NCBI GenBank assembly: GCA_001692895.1
Contig: KV748313.1
Coordinates: 1 to 64,000, forward strand
DNA length: 64,000 bases
Reading direction: 5' to 3'
From: Cenococcum geophilum 1.58
Taxonomy: Eukaryota; Ascomycota; Dothideomycetes; Gloniales; Gloniaceae
Under the pieces are notes generated by a model that worked only from the letters and a program-made list of their open reading frames with translations, made no database searches and had not been told where the DNA came from. This document shows positions 35,125 through 45,100 of this stretch, in pieces. The translations under genes were made by a program, and so were the position numbers. Within the stretch, counting starts at the first letter, position 1. Every line of letters begins with the position of its first letter.

Positions 35125-35699
35125 TTAATTTTTATATATATCTATTTATAGATCTTCTAGCTATGCTTCTAGAATCTTTTATACCTAAAAGCTCTCTAGT
35201 ATCTTATAGACTCTTTCTAGTTTATTGTCCTCTTAAGTTGCTACTAGCTTAGGGTAATTATATCTAATCTATCTATCCTTATCTCTACGTAGCATTGCTC
35301 CTAATAGCTTCTTATTATTCTATAGTTTAGCTTTTCTACTAAGTGCGTTTACTTTTATATTCTTAGTCCCTTTAATATACTAAATTTTAAAATGGTATTC
35401 TATAAGTATCTCTGCCTATCTAACCTGTCTTTAATTAAGTTCTTTTATTGTTAGGAACCCCGTTAGGTTTTTATAATCTATTTTAACTATAAATAGTTTC
35501 TTTACACCTTGTAAGAATACTCTTTATTTCTTTAGTGCTATAACTATACCTAATAACTCCTTATTATAGACGTTATAGTTTAACTTTAGTAGTGTTATCT
35601 TTCTATTATAATACGATACTAGATACTATACGTTCTTATACTTTTATAATAAGTATACTCCTAGTATATAGTCTAATATATCTGTTTTTATAACCGTAT

Positions 35700-36510
35700 C
35701 TAGTCCTAGTTAGTAGATCTTAAGGATTAGCTCCTAGGTAAATAACTCCTTAAGTTCTTTAAACAGCTTCTTTTATTTATCTCCCTATGCCTATAGTTCC
35801 TCTTTCTTTATAAGCCTGGTAAATGGTTTAATATTCTTTAACCATTATACTATAAACCTTCTATAGTAGTTGTAAAACCCTAAAAATAACCTTAACTGCG
35901 TTATGTTCTTTAGTTCTTACCAACTTACTATAGCTTTAATCTTCTTTAGGTCTATACTAATATAACTTAGTTTAATAATAAATCTAATAAAATCGGTCTT
36001 CCTTATAAAGAACTCGCATTTTTTAATTGCTACTAGCATCTATTTTTCTTACAGTCTCTTTAAAACCTATTTAACGTATTCCCTATATTCTTCCTTAGTT
36101 ATTAAGTAGATAATAATATCGTTAAGGTATACTATAATAAACTTATTAAGGTGTTCTCCTAATATACTATTAATTCGCTTCTAAAATGTTGCGGGTGCAT
36201 TTATTAATCCGAATTATATAACTAATAGTTTATATAGTCCTTCTCTTAATCTAAAGGCTGCCTTTTATTTATTGCCTTCCTTAATCCTAATCTAATAGTA
36301 CGCCTATCTTAGATCTATCTTTGTAAAGATTTGCATATTACCTATTTAGTCCTAAATTTTGCTAATTAAGGGTAAAGAATACCTATCCTTCCGAGTAATG
36401 CTATTTAACTATTTATAATTAATGCATAACCTAAGTTTTCTATTTTTCTTTAGTATGAATAGTACTAGATAACCTACTAATAACTATAATAGTCTAATAT
36501 ATCCCTTTTA
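35700..36510 (-). pseudogene. Gypsy-2 reverse transcriptase remnant
   Basis: The minus strand shows the Gypsy polymerase order: [20 protein letters not shown] near 36420-36480, SITRKDRYSLPLI, FTKIDLR near 36310-36335, AAFRLREGLYKLLVI and GLINAPATF near 36190-36260, then the active-site neighbourhood IIVYLNDIIIYL near 36105-36145. Decayed. Confidence 0.8.
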
Positions 36511-38299
36511 TAAGTTTTTCTAAACAAACTCTTTAAGTGCTCTAGACTCTTCTTTAGTAAGCTTATAGGTTAGAAAGAACCTTAGACTTATTCCTAGTTC
36601 TAACTCTATTTTATAGTCCTATACTATATAATTTACTAGCTTTTTACTTTCTAGGCTCTATAGCTTCTTGCTATACTTATAGTATCTTTTTAGTATATAA
36701 CTTAAGCCTTACTTAGTCTCTTTATATATCGCTTTAACTTAATACTATACTAACTTAGTTTACTGTTATATCTTACAGCGTTAAGTATTTCTAATATTAA
36801 CCTAACCTGTAATCTAATTAATCCTTAGATTATATTCCTATAATTAAGGTATTCCTAATACTGCCTTATCCCGTCCTAATAGTAGGATATTAAAAGATAT
36901 CTTAATTTGTCTTCCTTTAATAGTTATTTAAATAGGTCCTATTTTAAGATTAATAATCCCTCCTCTATAGGTTATTGGATCTCTTAAAATTATAACTAAT
37001 AGGTAAGGTTGCTCCTTCTATCTATAAGGTAATTCTATTCTCTTAACTACTGTTAGTGAGATATAGTTTCGTATTACTCTACTATTTATTAGTGCTTTGA
37101 ACTATTAATCTTACTATTTAACTTATAAATTTAAGTGTTGTTTTTAAATTCCTTTAAGGGTTTAAGGCTCTACTACTGGCTCCCTCTAGTTTTATAGGCC
37201 TCTACTTTTTCTAACTATTAGCTACTTAATCCTATCGTACTTAGCTCGCTTTTTAGCCAATGCCTAGTTCGCTTTTTGTCTTTAATATACTATAAATACG
37301 TATTCTCTAGGCATTTCTACTACTATTATCTATTTAAGTATTCTTTTATAAGGAGATTTCCTAGTTAAAGTATTAAACCTCCTAGCTCTTAAACTTTTGT
37401 TAGATACTAGCTATATATATACTTAGCATTCTTATACTGTTACTTATCTAGCGCCTAATATATCCTTATAAGGTACTTCTAATTCTTTTCTTTTAGGTTC
37501 TTATGCATTTTATATATATTATCTACGTATGCAATCTATAATAGCATATAGTATACTAGGTACTTTAGGTTAACTCTTAATTTATCTTTATCTTTAAGTT
37601 TAAACCTTTACCCTATTAATCTAAACGTTATAACTTCGTTTATAGGTACTAAGATATATCTTTCGCCTCTCTAGTCCTCTAATTATTTCTTTAGATCCTT
37701 TAACGTTATAATTAAGGCTCCTTTAATATAAGTTATAGCCTTCTCTGTAATTAGGTAGTCCTAGATAACTCGCTTATTTAACTATATATAGAAATCTTCT
37801 TACTTGTTATTATATCGCTACCTATACCACTTTTAGTATAGCTGCTAGAGTATATATAGCTTGTCCGTAAGGAAGTATATTCTTATTACTGCGTTATAAT
37901 AGCCTTTTATATATTGTTTTTTAAACCTAGTAAGGATTTCTAAATCCTCTTTGTTTTCTAGTTTAGTAAGCTACTTAGCTCTTAGGGTGCCTACCCTAGG
38001 CCTATTAGTAATTCTTTATACGGGTGCTCTGTCCCTTATACAACCTAATATACTAAATCTCTTATTTAGTTTCTATTCTTACTATGCGATAATTCTTTAC
38101 CTAAATTCTTCTATAGTTTCTTTTGGTTTGCGTCTTATAGATAAATCCTTAAAGTTTTCCTATTTCTTAATCTTGGTATTAATATTTTAATTCTATTACT
38201 AAGCCTTGCTCGTAATTTCTTTAATAGTCCTTATTCTATTGCTAAAATTTTGGTCCTATAGGGTTCTTAATTTTAAGCTTGCTTCTGTCTTAAGCTTAG

Positions 38300-40085
38300 C
38301 TTTAGCCTTAGTCCAACTAGGCTTCTATAGTGTTTTTATCTCGTTTTAAGAGTCTTAAATCTTACTTATCTTATCTTAAGAGTCTTATATCTTTAGGAAA
38401 CTTCGTCCTAAGCTTATTTATATATTACTAAACTAAGCCATTACTCTACTCTATTGGTTATTGTCTGTTATAGGTCCTTAAGCTTGCCTTATCTTATCTT
38501 AAGAATCTTAGTTGTCCCTTATCTCTTTCTAAAAATCTTAAGCCTTTAGCCTTTTGCCTTTATTAAGTGCCGAAGTGGTTTATTATCTTATTTTTCTTAT
38601 ATCTTATAAAGCGATAAATATTATATCTAGTGGGGTCTTGATCCCTACCAATATTCCCTATTCTATAGTAGAATTATTCTCTGCCTCTTATATAACATCT
38701 TTAAGGTTTATATACTTCTAGTAAGCTACTTTTATTGCCTTATTATTACGGAATATTTTCCCTATATTAAATTTATTGTCCTTAATGTCCAATCTATAAA
38801 CTAGTTTATTAGTTCCTCTATATTCTACTATTTTAGGCTCTTATAGCTAATAGCTTATGCTATACTTAGCGTCTTTATAAATTTAGTATGCGTTATTATA
38901 ATAAAACGCAAAACTTTAATTAAATATTCTTTTGTTCCTTATAGCATATTATTATCCNTNTATATATATATATTGTCTACTAGTCTTATTTTTTTTACTA
39001 TATAGTAACTCTAACTACTTTTATAGTCTTTAACGTAATAACCCTATTTTCTATAATTTATATAAGCTCCTTTTTTAAACCATTTTTCTTGCTATAGAGT
39101 CCGCCTAAATATCTTCTACTATTATAATTCCTAGCTTAGCCTCTGCTCCTTAGACCTTTAATTACTTAATCCTTATCCTTTAGGTTTCCATAATTTCTTA
39201 TTTTACTTTTTAAATTTTTTAGTACCACTTAGGTTTATTAGCTCTGCGCTATACTATAGTTTTTAACTTTAACTTTGTTAATGCGTGCTTTACGCCTTAT
39301 ATAACTATAGAACTCTATTTTAACCCTTTTTAGTCTACCCCCTTTAGTAGATCCTATTGTTGATCTTAATTACTTAATTAATTAAATCCCTAAGAGTATC
39401 CGCATCTTCTATTAGGATAATTATATCCTAAACTTTTACCTTAAGTCCTTACTTATATTATGCTATAAGCGCTTTATTGTTCTATTTAACTTATATTACT
39501 AATATTTAAAACTACGTTATATACTTAATTATTAAAGCTCTTTATACTAGGTTTTAAAGCTTTTTTTTTACTATAGTAGTTGCCTCCAGGTTTCTAAATA
39601 TTTGTGTTAATTGTTCCGCGAACCTATTCTAACTTAAAAATATATACCGCACCTCCTAGTTAGTGGTTATTATACTATACTCTTATGCCTCCGTAAGGTA
39701 AGGTTTAAACTACTTAAGTACCCTTCCTATTAAGAATAATCCTGCGTAAGCGACTTAATCTATAGGCGTTCCTAGCTTTACTCCTTCCTATATAACCTTA
39801 AAGTGTATTTATATAAGGAATCCTTTAAGCTTTAACTTCTCCCCTAAAAATTACTTAATTAAGGGTAACTTAACCTTAGCTGCTCCGATCCCGTTAATCC
39901 TTTCTTTAAATATCCTATTATTGTCTGTTAATTAATTAACTATTTCTTATAGCTGTCCAATAGTAACCAGTTGCGAGTTAGTATTTACTATATTAGTGTT
40001 ATTACCTAATCCTAAAGTAGTCGCCGCTGTGGATGCCGTTATAGCTGCTGCTTTTAGTGGCATATTGTTCGACTTTATTAATACT
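38300..40085 (-). pseudogene. Gypsy-2 gag region remnant
   Basis: Just inside the 5' LTR the minus strand reads MPLKAAAITASTAATTLGLG, followed by a charged region and GEKLKLKGFLI then IHFKVI near 39790-39850. Gypsy-3 has the same text at 48752 onward. The capsid-like part extends to roughly 39500; the remainder to about 38300 is repetitive and Lys/Glu-rich when read. The right-hand limit is approximate. Confidence 0.6.
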
Positions 40086-40104
40086 ATAACCTTAGTAGTG
40101 AATA

Positions 40105-40563
40105 TATAACGAAGCCTTATAGCAGGAACTACGGTAGACTTATTAATGGGCTAGGTATATAGGTAAACAAGAAGTTAACAATATAATAATAACTAGTAGA
40201 GTGGTTGCTTAATAAATTAACTCTAATTGTATTCTGAGATTTACTATAAGGAGAGAAGAACTATCTAGGTAGGGACTATGGTCCTTTAAATACATAACTA
40301 TACTCCTAAGAAATTTTCTTTATACGTAAAGTATGTATACTTTATTTGCTCTATTATGGATCCTATAAATTATATAGATTATATAGATTATATAGATTAT
40401 ATAGATTATATAGATTATATAGATTATGTTATATAACCTTAGCTACTATTTCTTATTACATAGTTCTACCGGCTCTATTCTGGACCGTGCCTATATTAAC
40501 CAACTAGCTTCTTCCAACTCTTCTTCTAGTAGTTATAATATTGTACTTAAAGCGTCTGTAACA
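40105..40563 (-). repeat. 5' LTR of Gypsy-2
   Basis: 459 bp, read on the minus strand from TGTTACAGACGC. It contains an expanded TATAGATTA tandem run near 40369-40428. Confidence 0.9.
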
Positions 40564-42018
40564 CGTACCCTTAATAGGCAGCCCTCTTAGGGAACTATAT
40601 AGGCAGACCCCTTGCGCCTTAAGACTCTTACTATATACGGTTGCTAGCTTATAATAATAAATGCTACTTATAATATAAATTCGCTTAATTGGTTCCTGTT
40701 TACCCTTATAGTATATAATTCTTATAGAGCCTAAAGGCCCCATGCCTATTTCCTTACTAAACACTAAGACGGCGATATAATATTAGCGTGTTTAAACGTA
40801 ATAAGAAGATAGTAAGGGCCTATCCTTAGCCCTTTACTTACTCCTTACGGATGCTAAAACCTCTATATTTTATAGCAATATTAACCAATCTAGTATAGGT
40901 GCGGAGGCCGCGGAGGTTAGAACCCTAGATACTTTCTTACCGACAATTTAGCAGCTAAATAGTCCGTAGTCAAATGTGTATTTCCTAGCTACCTAGTTAC
41001 TACTAAGGTTGTTTAACATCTACTCTATTAAAAGTACTTTAGCGATACTCTAAAACGTAAGTTCTCTGGTAAATAATATAAGGAAATACTATAATACTAT
41101 CTTGCTGCCCTAAAGTATAGGCGGACGGAAAAGGGGTATATAGATTTAATTAATGCAGCTTTAGAGGCGCTGCCTGTTTAGGACTATAAGAATGGCAGGT
41201 AGTATATCTAGAAGGAGTTAATTGAGAAAATAGACCTCTAGGCGCAGTGCAAGCGGGAGCATTTAATAATGCTTCTTTAAATTCGGACGACGAACGCCAT
41301 TAAATTGTGGTATAAGGCCTTGAAATACTTAATTAATAAAGGGACGCTTTAAAAGATAAGCCTTATAGGATACGCTAAGTACGTTAAAGTTACTGTAAAG
41401 GAGTATAATCGACGCGCTTGTAAGGCAGAGCTTAATTTTTGAACTAAACGCCACCTAAAGGTAATAGAGCACCTATAGATAGAGAGTCTTCCTTATCTGG
41501 TTAAACTCTTAATTATTAAGGAGCTGTAGAAAGCCTAAAAAGCATAGGAGAAAGCTAACGACAGCGACGGGAGGGAGCTTCTAGATGAGGTTAGCTGCCA
41601 CTATAAGTTCTACCACAGCTATTAACTCCCCTGCCGCCATATTTGGACTAATAACTTTGCTTTTAGCTGCCTCTATAATAAGGATTTTAAACGATATAAG
41701 CTTATATAGGAGGACTGTGGGTATAAAACGTACTAGGGCGTTAATAAAGAGTATATAGCAAAGGATATTGACGACGACCTATTCGCCCCTATTCGCCGCC
41801 AGCTTAAAATAAGGGAGGATTTAGAGAGTATTAAAGATCGGTACTACTAAATGGAGGAAGCTTTATTAAAATACAAGGAAGATAACCCTTAAATGGCAGA
41901 TAAGATTATGGATTAGTGGCTCGTAAAGCTTAATCGAGCCGCCGGTAAGGTATGGCAGCAAGGGATTAAGCAGTTTATTAAGAAGGAAGGGCTTCCTATT
42001 ATAATTAATAAGACGTAA
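40564..42018 (+). pseudogene. MULE transposase, DDE core and C-terminal half
   Basis: The plus-strand frame resumes after Gypsy-2. LIIINATYNINSLNWFLFTL (about 40647-40706) corresponds to the first catalytic Asp region (DxTxxTN), with Asn in the Asp position. RPHAYFLTKH and DGDIILACLNVIRR follow (about 40733-40807). The middle is poorly readable; the end carries SCHYKFYHSY-x-LPCRHIW (41591-41650), a SWIM-like zinc finger (C-x-H spaced from CRH) typical of Mutator transposases. The tail reads RAAGKVWQQGIKQFIKKEG up to a stop near 42018. Several TAA/TAG codons interrupt it. The N-terminal half is at 28946-29785. Confidence 0.75.
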
Positions 42019-42114
42019 CGTGTAGTATACCAGAAAATCTATATACAATTAATTCCTCATATATTTAAATAACCTCATATTTTGATAATGCTTGGTAGAC
42101 TTAATAAATATAAG

Positions 42115-42252
42115 CAAGGAAGCCGCGTTCCCCGTTAATTACTATGACGCGCCTATAGTAAACATCGGGGATCGGTGCCCGCGAAGTCACCGACGCATTC
42201 GGGAGCGAGCACTTTGCGTGCTTATGTAATTCTACACTTTACAAACACCCCA
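42115..42252 (-). repeat. Right TIR of the MULE
   Basis: The inverse of 28693-28835, ending CTTTACAAACACCCCA. It is followed by 34 bp of other sequence and then the TIR of the pogo element. Confidence 0.9.
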
Positions 42253-43691
42253 CAAGCTCTACATCGGGTCCCCGCTATATTACGTAACGTGGTTTATAGG
42301 GTTTTGACCGACACTATAGTTTTGACCGATTTAAACACTAAAATGCCACGAAATGTCAATTTGGTGGCAAAACGCTGGTAAAACTCATTAAAAATCATCG
42401 CATTATTTCTAGGAAGTCTTAAAGCTATAAATATATATTATAGAGTCTATATTAAGTCGGCCCTTAGTATTCTAGAGCTTAATTAGCCAGTCAATCGGCC
42501 TCCAAAGGTTGCTAATTGACTCAACGTCCTCATCTAAGAACTCCTCGTCGCCTAAATTACTTATATTATCATCCTCCTGCCCTTCCTAAGTGTCGTCTAG
42601 TAAAGCAGCTTCTCCTGCTCCCTTATTGGCTGCATCTTAAAGTTGTTTAACAAGAGCCGCAGCGGCGGCAATAGTAATAATAGAGTCCTTCGCCCGCTTC
42701 TAAAGCTCTTCCGCAGTTAACTGTTTTAATAACGCATAATTAGCTGCTATTTGAGCCGCTATTTGAGCTTCTTTAGTGTTCTTTTTGCGAGCTATATTAG
42801 CAGCAGTAAGGGAGTTCTTCTGCGCCTTGCTTGCCAGCTTTACTGCCTCTGCTGCCTCTCGCTAGTGTTCCTTAGCCAGTTTCCTTATATCAGCAGCCTT
42901 CTTCCTAGCCACCTTTCTAGCATCAATTTGTTTCTTAATAAGCGCCACTACTACCTAATAATCTTTCTTAAGCTGTTCCTTAGTAAGCCTGGCTTTCTCT
43001 TTAGCCTTATCGGCGGCGCTCTTGGCAGCAGCAAGCTCCCTTACTACCTCCAGTGTAAGAACTAACTCAGTAGAAATCACAGTCCGTTTTCGCTTCTTTT
43101 TAGCCTTCCTCTCCTTAGTATATTGCCGAAGCTTATTATTCTTAGCCTATATAATCTCTAAGCCGTCCTCTAGGGATTATAGGTGCTGTATTAGCTTTAA
43201 AACCACTGCCTCCGTTGCCTCTAGTGTGGTTTCTAGATAAAGAATTATGCGTACGTACCGAGCTCGAGCGTGTTCGCTATTAGGTAGGGGAGGATATATA
43301 GGGGAGGATAGAATTATTGCATGTTCAACAGAAGGCGGCGGTGTAGATAGTTAAGTAGAAGGTTATACGAAGCAGCGATTAAGAGCTTGATTTGGGTTAA
43401 AAGGATAAAGGCCTGCTGCATTAAAGGCGCTCTTAATTAACTCTTTGGTATATATTCGCGGCCGAATCTTACCTAGTATTTTTAGAAAGTACTCTCTATT
43501 AATACCAGTGATACCACGAGCCGCATATTTATTAACTTTGGATAAATATAGTCGCTTAATAACTAAGAATATAACCAGATCCAATCGTCAGGAAAACGGG
43601 AGAGTAGTAGGGGCTAGCCAGGGGCTGGCCCGGGGCTGGCCCGGGGTCATTTTAGCTGGATCCGCTGATCTGCTCATGTACACTTCTTTAC

Positions 43692-43810
43692 GCTAGCCCC
43701 GGGCCCCATTAGCAACACTAGCAACATTAGCAACATTAGCAACATTAGCAACATTAGCAACATTAGCAATATTAGCAATATTAGCAATATTAGTAATATT
43801 AATAATATTA
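43692..43810. repeat. AGCAACATT 9-bp tandem array
   Basis: About eleven units of ATTAGCAAC, grading into ATTAGCAAT and ATTAATAAT on the right, as if decaying from one side. It is preceded by GCTAGCCCCGGGCCCC (43692-43707), a 16-mer repeated at 45095-45110. Confidence 0.9.
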
Positions 43811-44029
43811 AATTAAAAATTATAATATATCTTTTTACACTATAATAGTTATAATATTTTCTATAACTGCAATATTTATATGGGAATAATAATAGGTTTT
43901 AAATTTTAAAATTTGGTTATTAAGCAATTAATTAAAATAAGTGGGAAGCCTCTTGCAGAGGCCTCCAAATCGTCAATTGGCGATATTCCTGACGATCCAC
44001 CGGCCGTGTACTGATTTCCTAACTAGGCC

Positions 44030-44225
44030 TAGCACCCGCCTACCTGTGTGCCTGCCTACCTACCTGCTTGCCTACTTGCCCTGCCTACCTGCCTACCTAC
44101 CTACCTACCTGCCTACCTGCCTGCCTACCTGCCTGCCTACCTGCCTGCCTACCTGCCTGCCTATACCTATCTATGCCTACCTGTATATGCCTACCTGTCT
44201 GTGCCTACCGTCTATATCTGTCTAT
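44030..44225. repeat. CCTACCTG/CCTGCCTA tetranucleotide-based array
   Basis: A long run of CCTA, CCTG and CTAC tetranucleotide units. Frames through it (CLPTYLP-type peptides) are artefacts of the repeat. Confidence 0.9.
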
Positions 44226-44317
44226 GGTATCTAATTCAATTTGATTCGGTAGCGGGCTGATATCGAGGCTCTGGTTCGATTCGATCGATCGATTAAGTCG
44301 TTCGTGGTGTTGCTGAC

Positions 44318-44650
44318 TGGTTGTTCGAACGATCGTCGTCTAGTTCTGGCGACGGTCGTCTGGTCCTGATGACGGTCGTCTGGTTCTGATGACGGTCGTC
44401 TGGTTCTGGCGACGGTCGTCTAGTTCTGGCGACGGTCGTCTGGTCCTGATGACGGTCGTCCTGATGACGGTCGTCTAGTTCTGGCGACGGTGGTCCTGAC
44501 GACGGTTGTCTAATTCTGGCGACGGTCGTCTGGTTCTGGCGACGGTGGTCCTGACGACGGTTGTCTGGTCCTGACGACGGTCGTCTGGTCCTGATGACGG
44601 TCGTCCTGATAACAGTCATCTAGTTCTGGCGACGGTCGTCTGGTTCTGGC
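44318..44650. repeat. GACGGTCGTCTGGTTCTG minisatellite
   Basis: About eighteen units of an 18-bp motif (GACGGTCGTCTGGTYCTGR), with shorter variant units. G/C-rich and not visibly RIPed. The open minus-strand frame across it is a repeat artefact. Confidence 0.9.
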
Positions 44651-44944
44651 CACAGTCATCTACTAGCTGCCATTGTAGTGCCTCCCTAGGTAGAGAGGAT
44701 GGAAGNAAGGGTAAAAAAAAATAAGTGGTATTTAGGTGTACAAGGGGTATGCAAAGACACGTAGAGGCTGCCGGGAATATAGTGGGGACCCGATAGCACT
44801 GTGGGTCGCTGTCAGGACGATTAAGATAACCAGGAAAATTAAAGTCCTACTAGGAGCCTNCTAGGAAGCCTGCTAGGAGCCTGCTAGGAGGCCTTTNGGA
44901 TTTTAATACCCTAATAGCAATAAACGCAATAATAGTAATAATAT

Positions 44945-45100
44945 TTATTTTATAGCCATAAGCTAGCATAATGCTAGCGTATAGCTCTAGGGCCTAGCTG
45001 ATATGGNAGAAAGCTGGCGTAGAGCTCTAGGGGGTCAGCTAATATGGCGGAAAGCTAGCGTAGAGCTCTAGGGGGTCGGCTAATATGGCGGAGAGCTAGC
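44945..45100. repeat. ~42-bp tandem repeat with TAGAGCTCTAGGG core
   Basis: Three to four units containing GCTAGCGTAGAGCTCTAGGG followed by GGTCRGCTAATATGGCGGA. One N at about 45007. It ends at the 16-mer GCTAGCCCCGGGCCCC (45095-45110). Confidence 0.85.

Larger units (their letters stand above)
29786..40563 (-). mobile_element. Gypsy-2 LTR retrotransposon fossil, minus strand, split by a LINE
   Basis: The LTRs are 29786-30208 and 40105-40563. In element orientation they begin TGTTACAGACGCTTTAAG and end CGTTACA or a decayed form. The flanks CGTAT (29781-29785) and CGTAC (40564-40568) are the 5-bp duplication with one transition. Parts on the minus strand: gag (about 40085 down to 38300), protease region, reverse transcriptase (about 36500-35700), RNase H and integrase on both sides of the LINE, ending near 30209. 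It is inserted in the MULE transposase gene. Structurally whole but coding-dead, with very many interruptions. Same family as Gypsy-3. Confidence 0.9.
28693..42252 (+). mobile_element. Mutator-like (MULE) transposon with ~140-bp TIRs, split by Gypsy-2
   Basis: Terminal inverted repeats 28693-28835 and 42115-42252 (TGGGGTGTTTGTAAAGTG...) match almost base for base, including GAATGCGTCGGTGACTTCGC. Without the Gypsy-2 insertion the element is about 2.8 kb. Its gene is on the plus strand in two pieces (28946-29785 and 40564-42018). No clear 9-bp target duplication is visible: the flanks TAGCAACCA and CAAGCTCTA differ. Mutation is milder than in the Gypsy elements. Confidence 0.85.

Noticed and set aside
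37951-38190. Plus-strand hydrophobic frame of 79 residues
   Set aside because: It lies antisense to the Gypsy-2 gag/protease region; typical artefact of RIPed DNA.
28684-42261. A 9-bp target duplication for the MULE
   Set aside because: The flanks TAGCAACCA and CAAGCTCTA do not match even allowing transitions, so no duplication is claimed.
43692-43810. Regular 9-bp repeats considered as a CRISPR array
   Set aside because: Units are contiguous without spacers, and the context is eukaryotic.
43586-44001. A shorter element ending at the internal CCTGACGAT (43992-44000)
   Set aside because: The inverted match there is only about 11 bp, whereas 45150-45164 gives 15 bp, a matching AAT duplication and a restored pogo frame.
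43941-44619. Open frames rich in CLPTYLP and RTRRPSSGPD
   Set aside because: They are direct translations of tetranucleotide and 18-bp tandem repeats.
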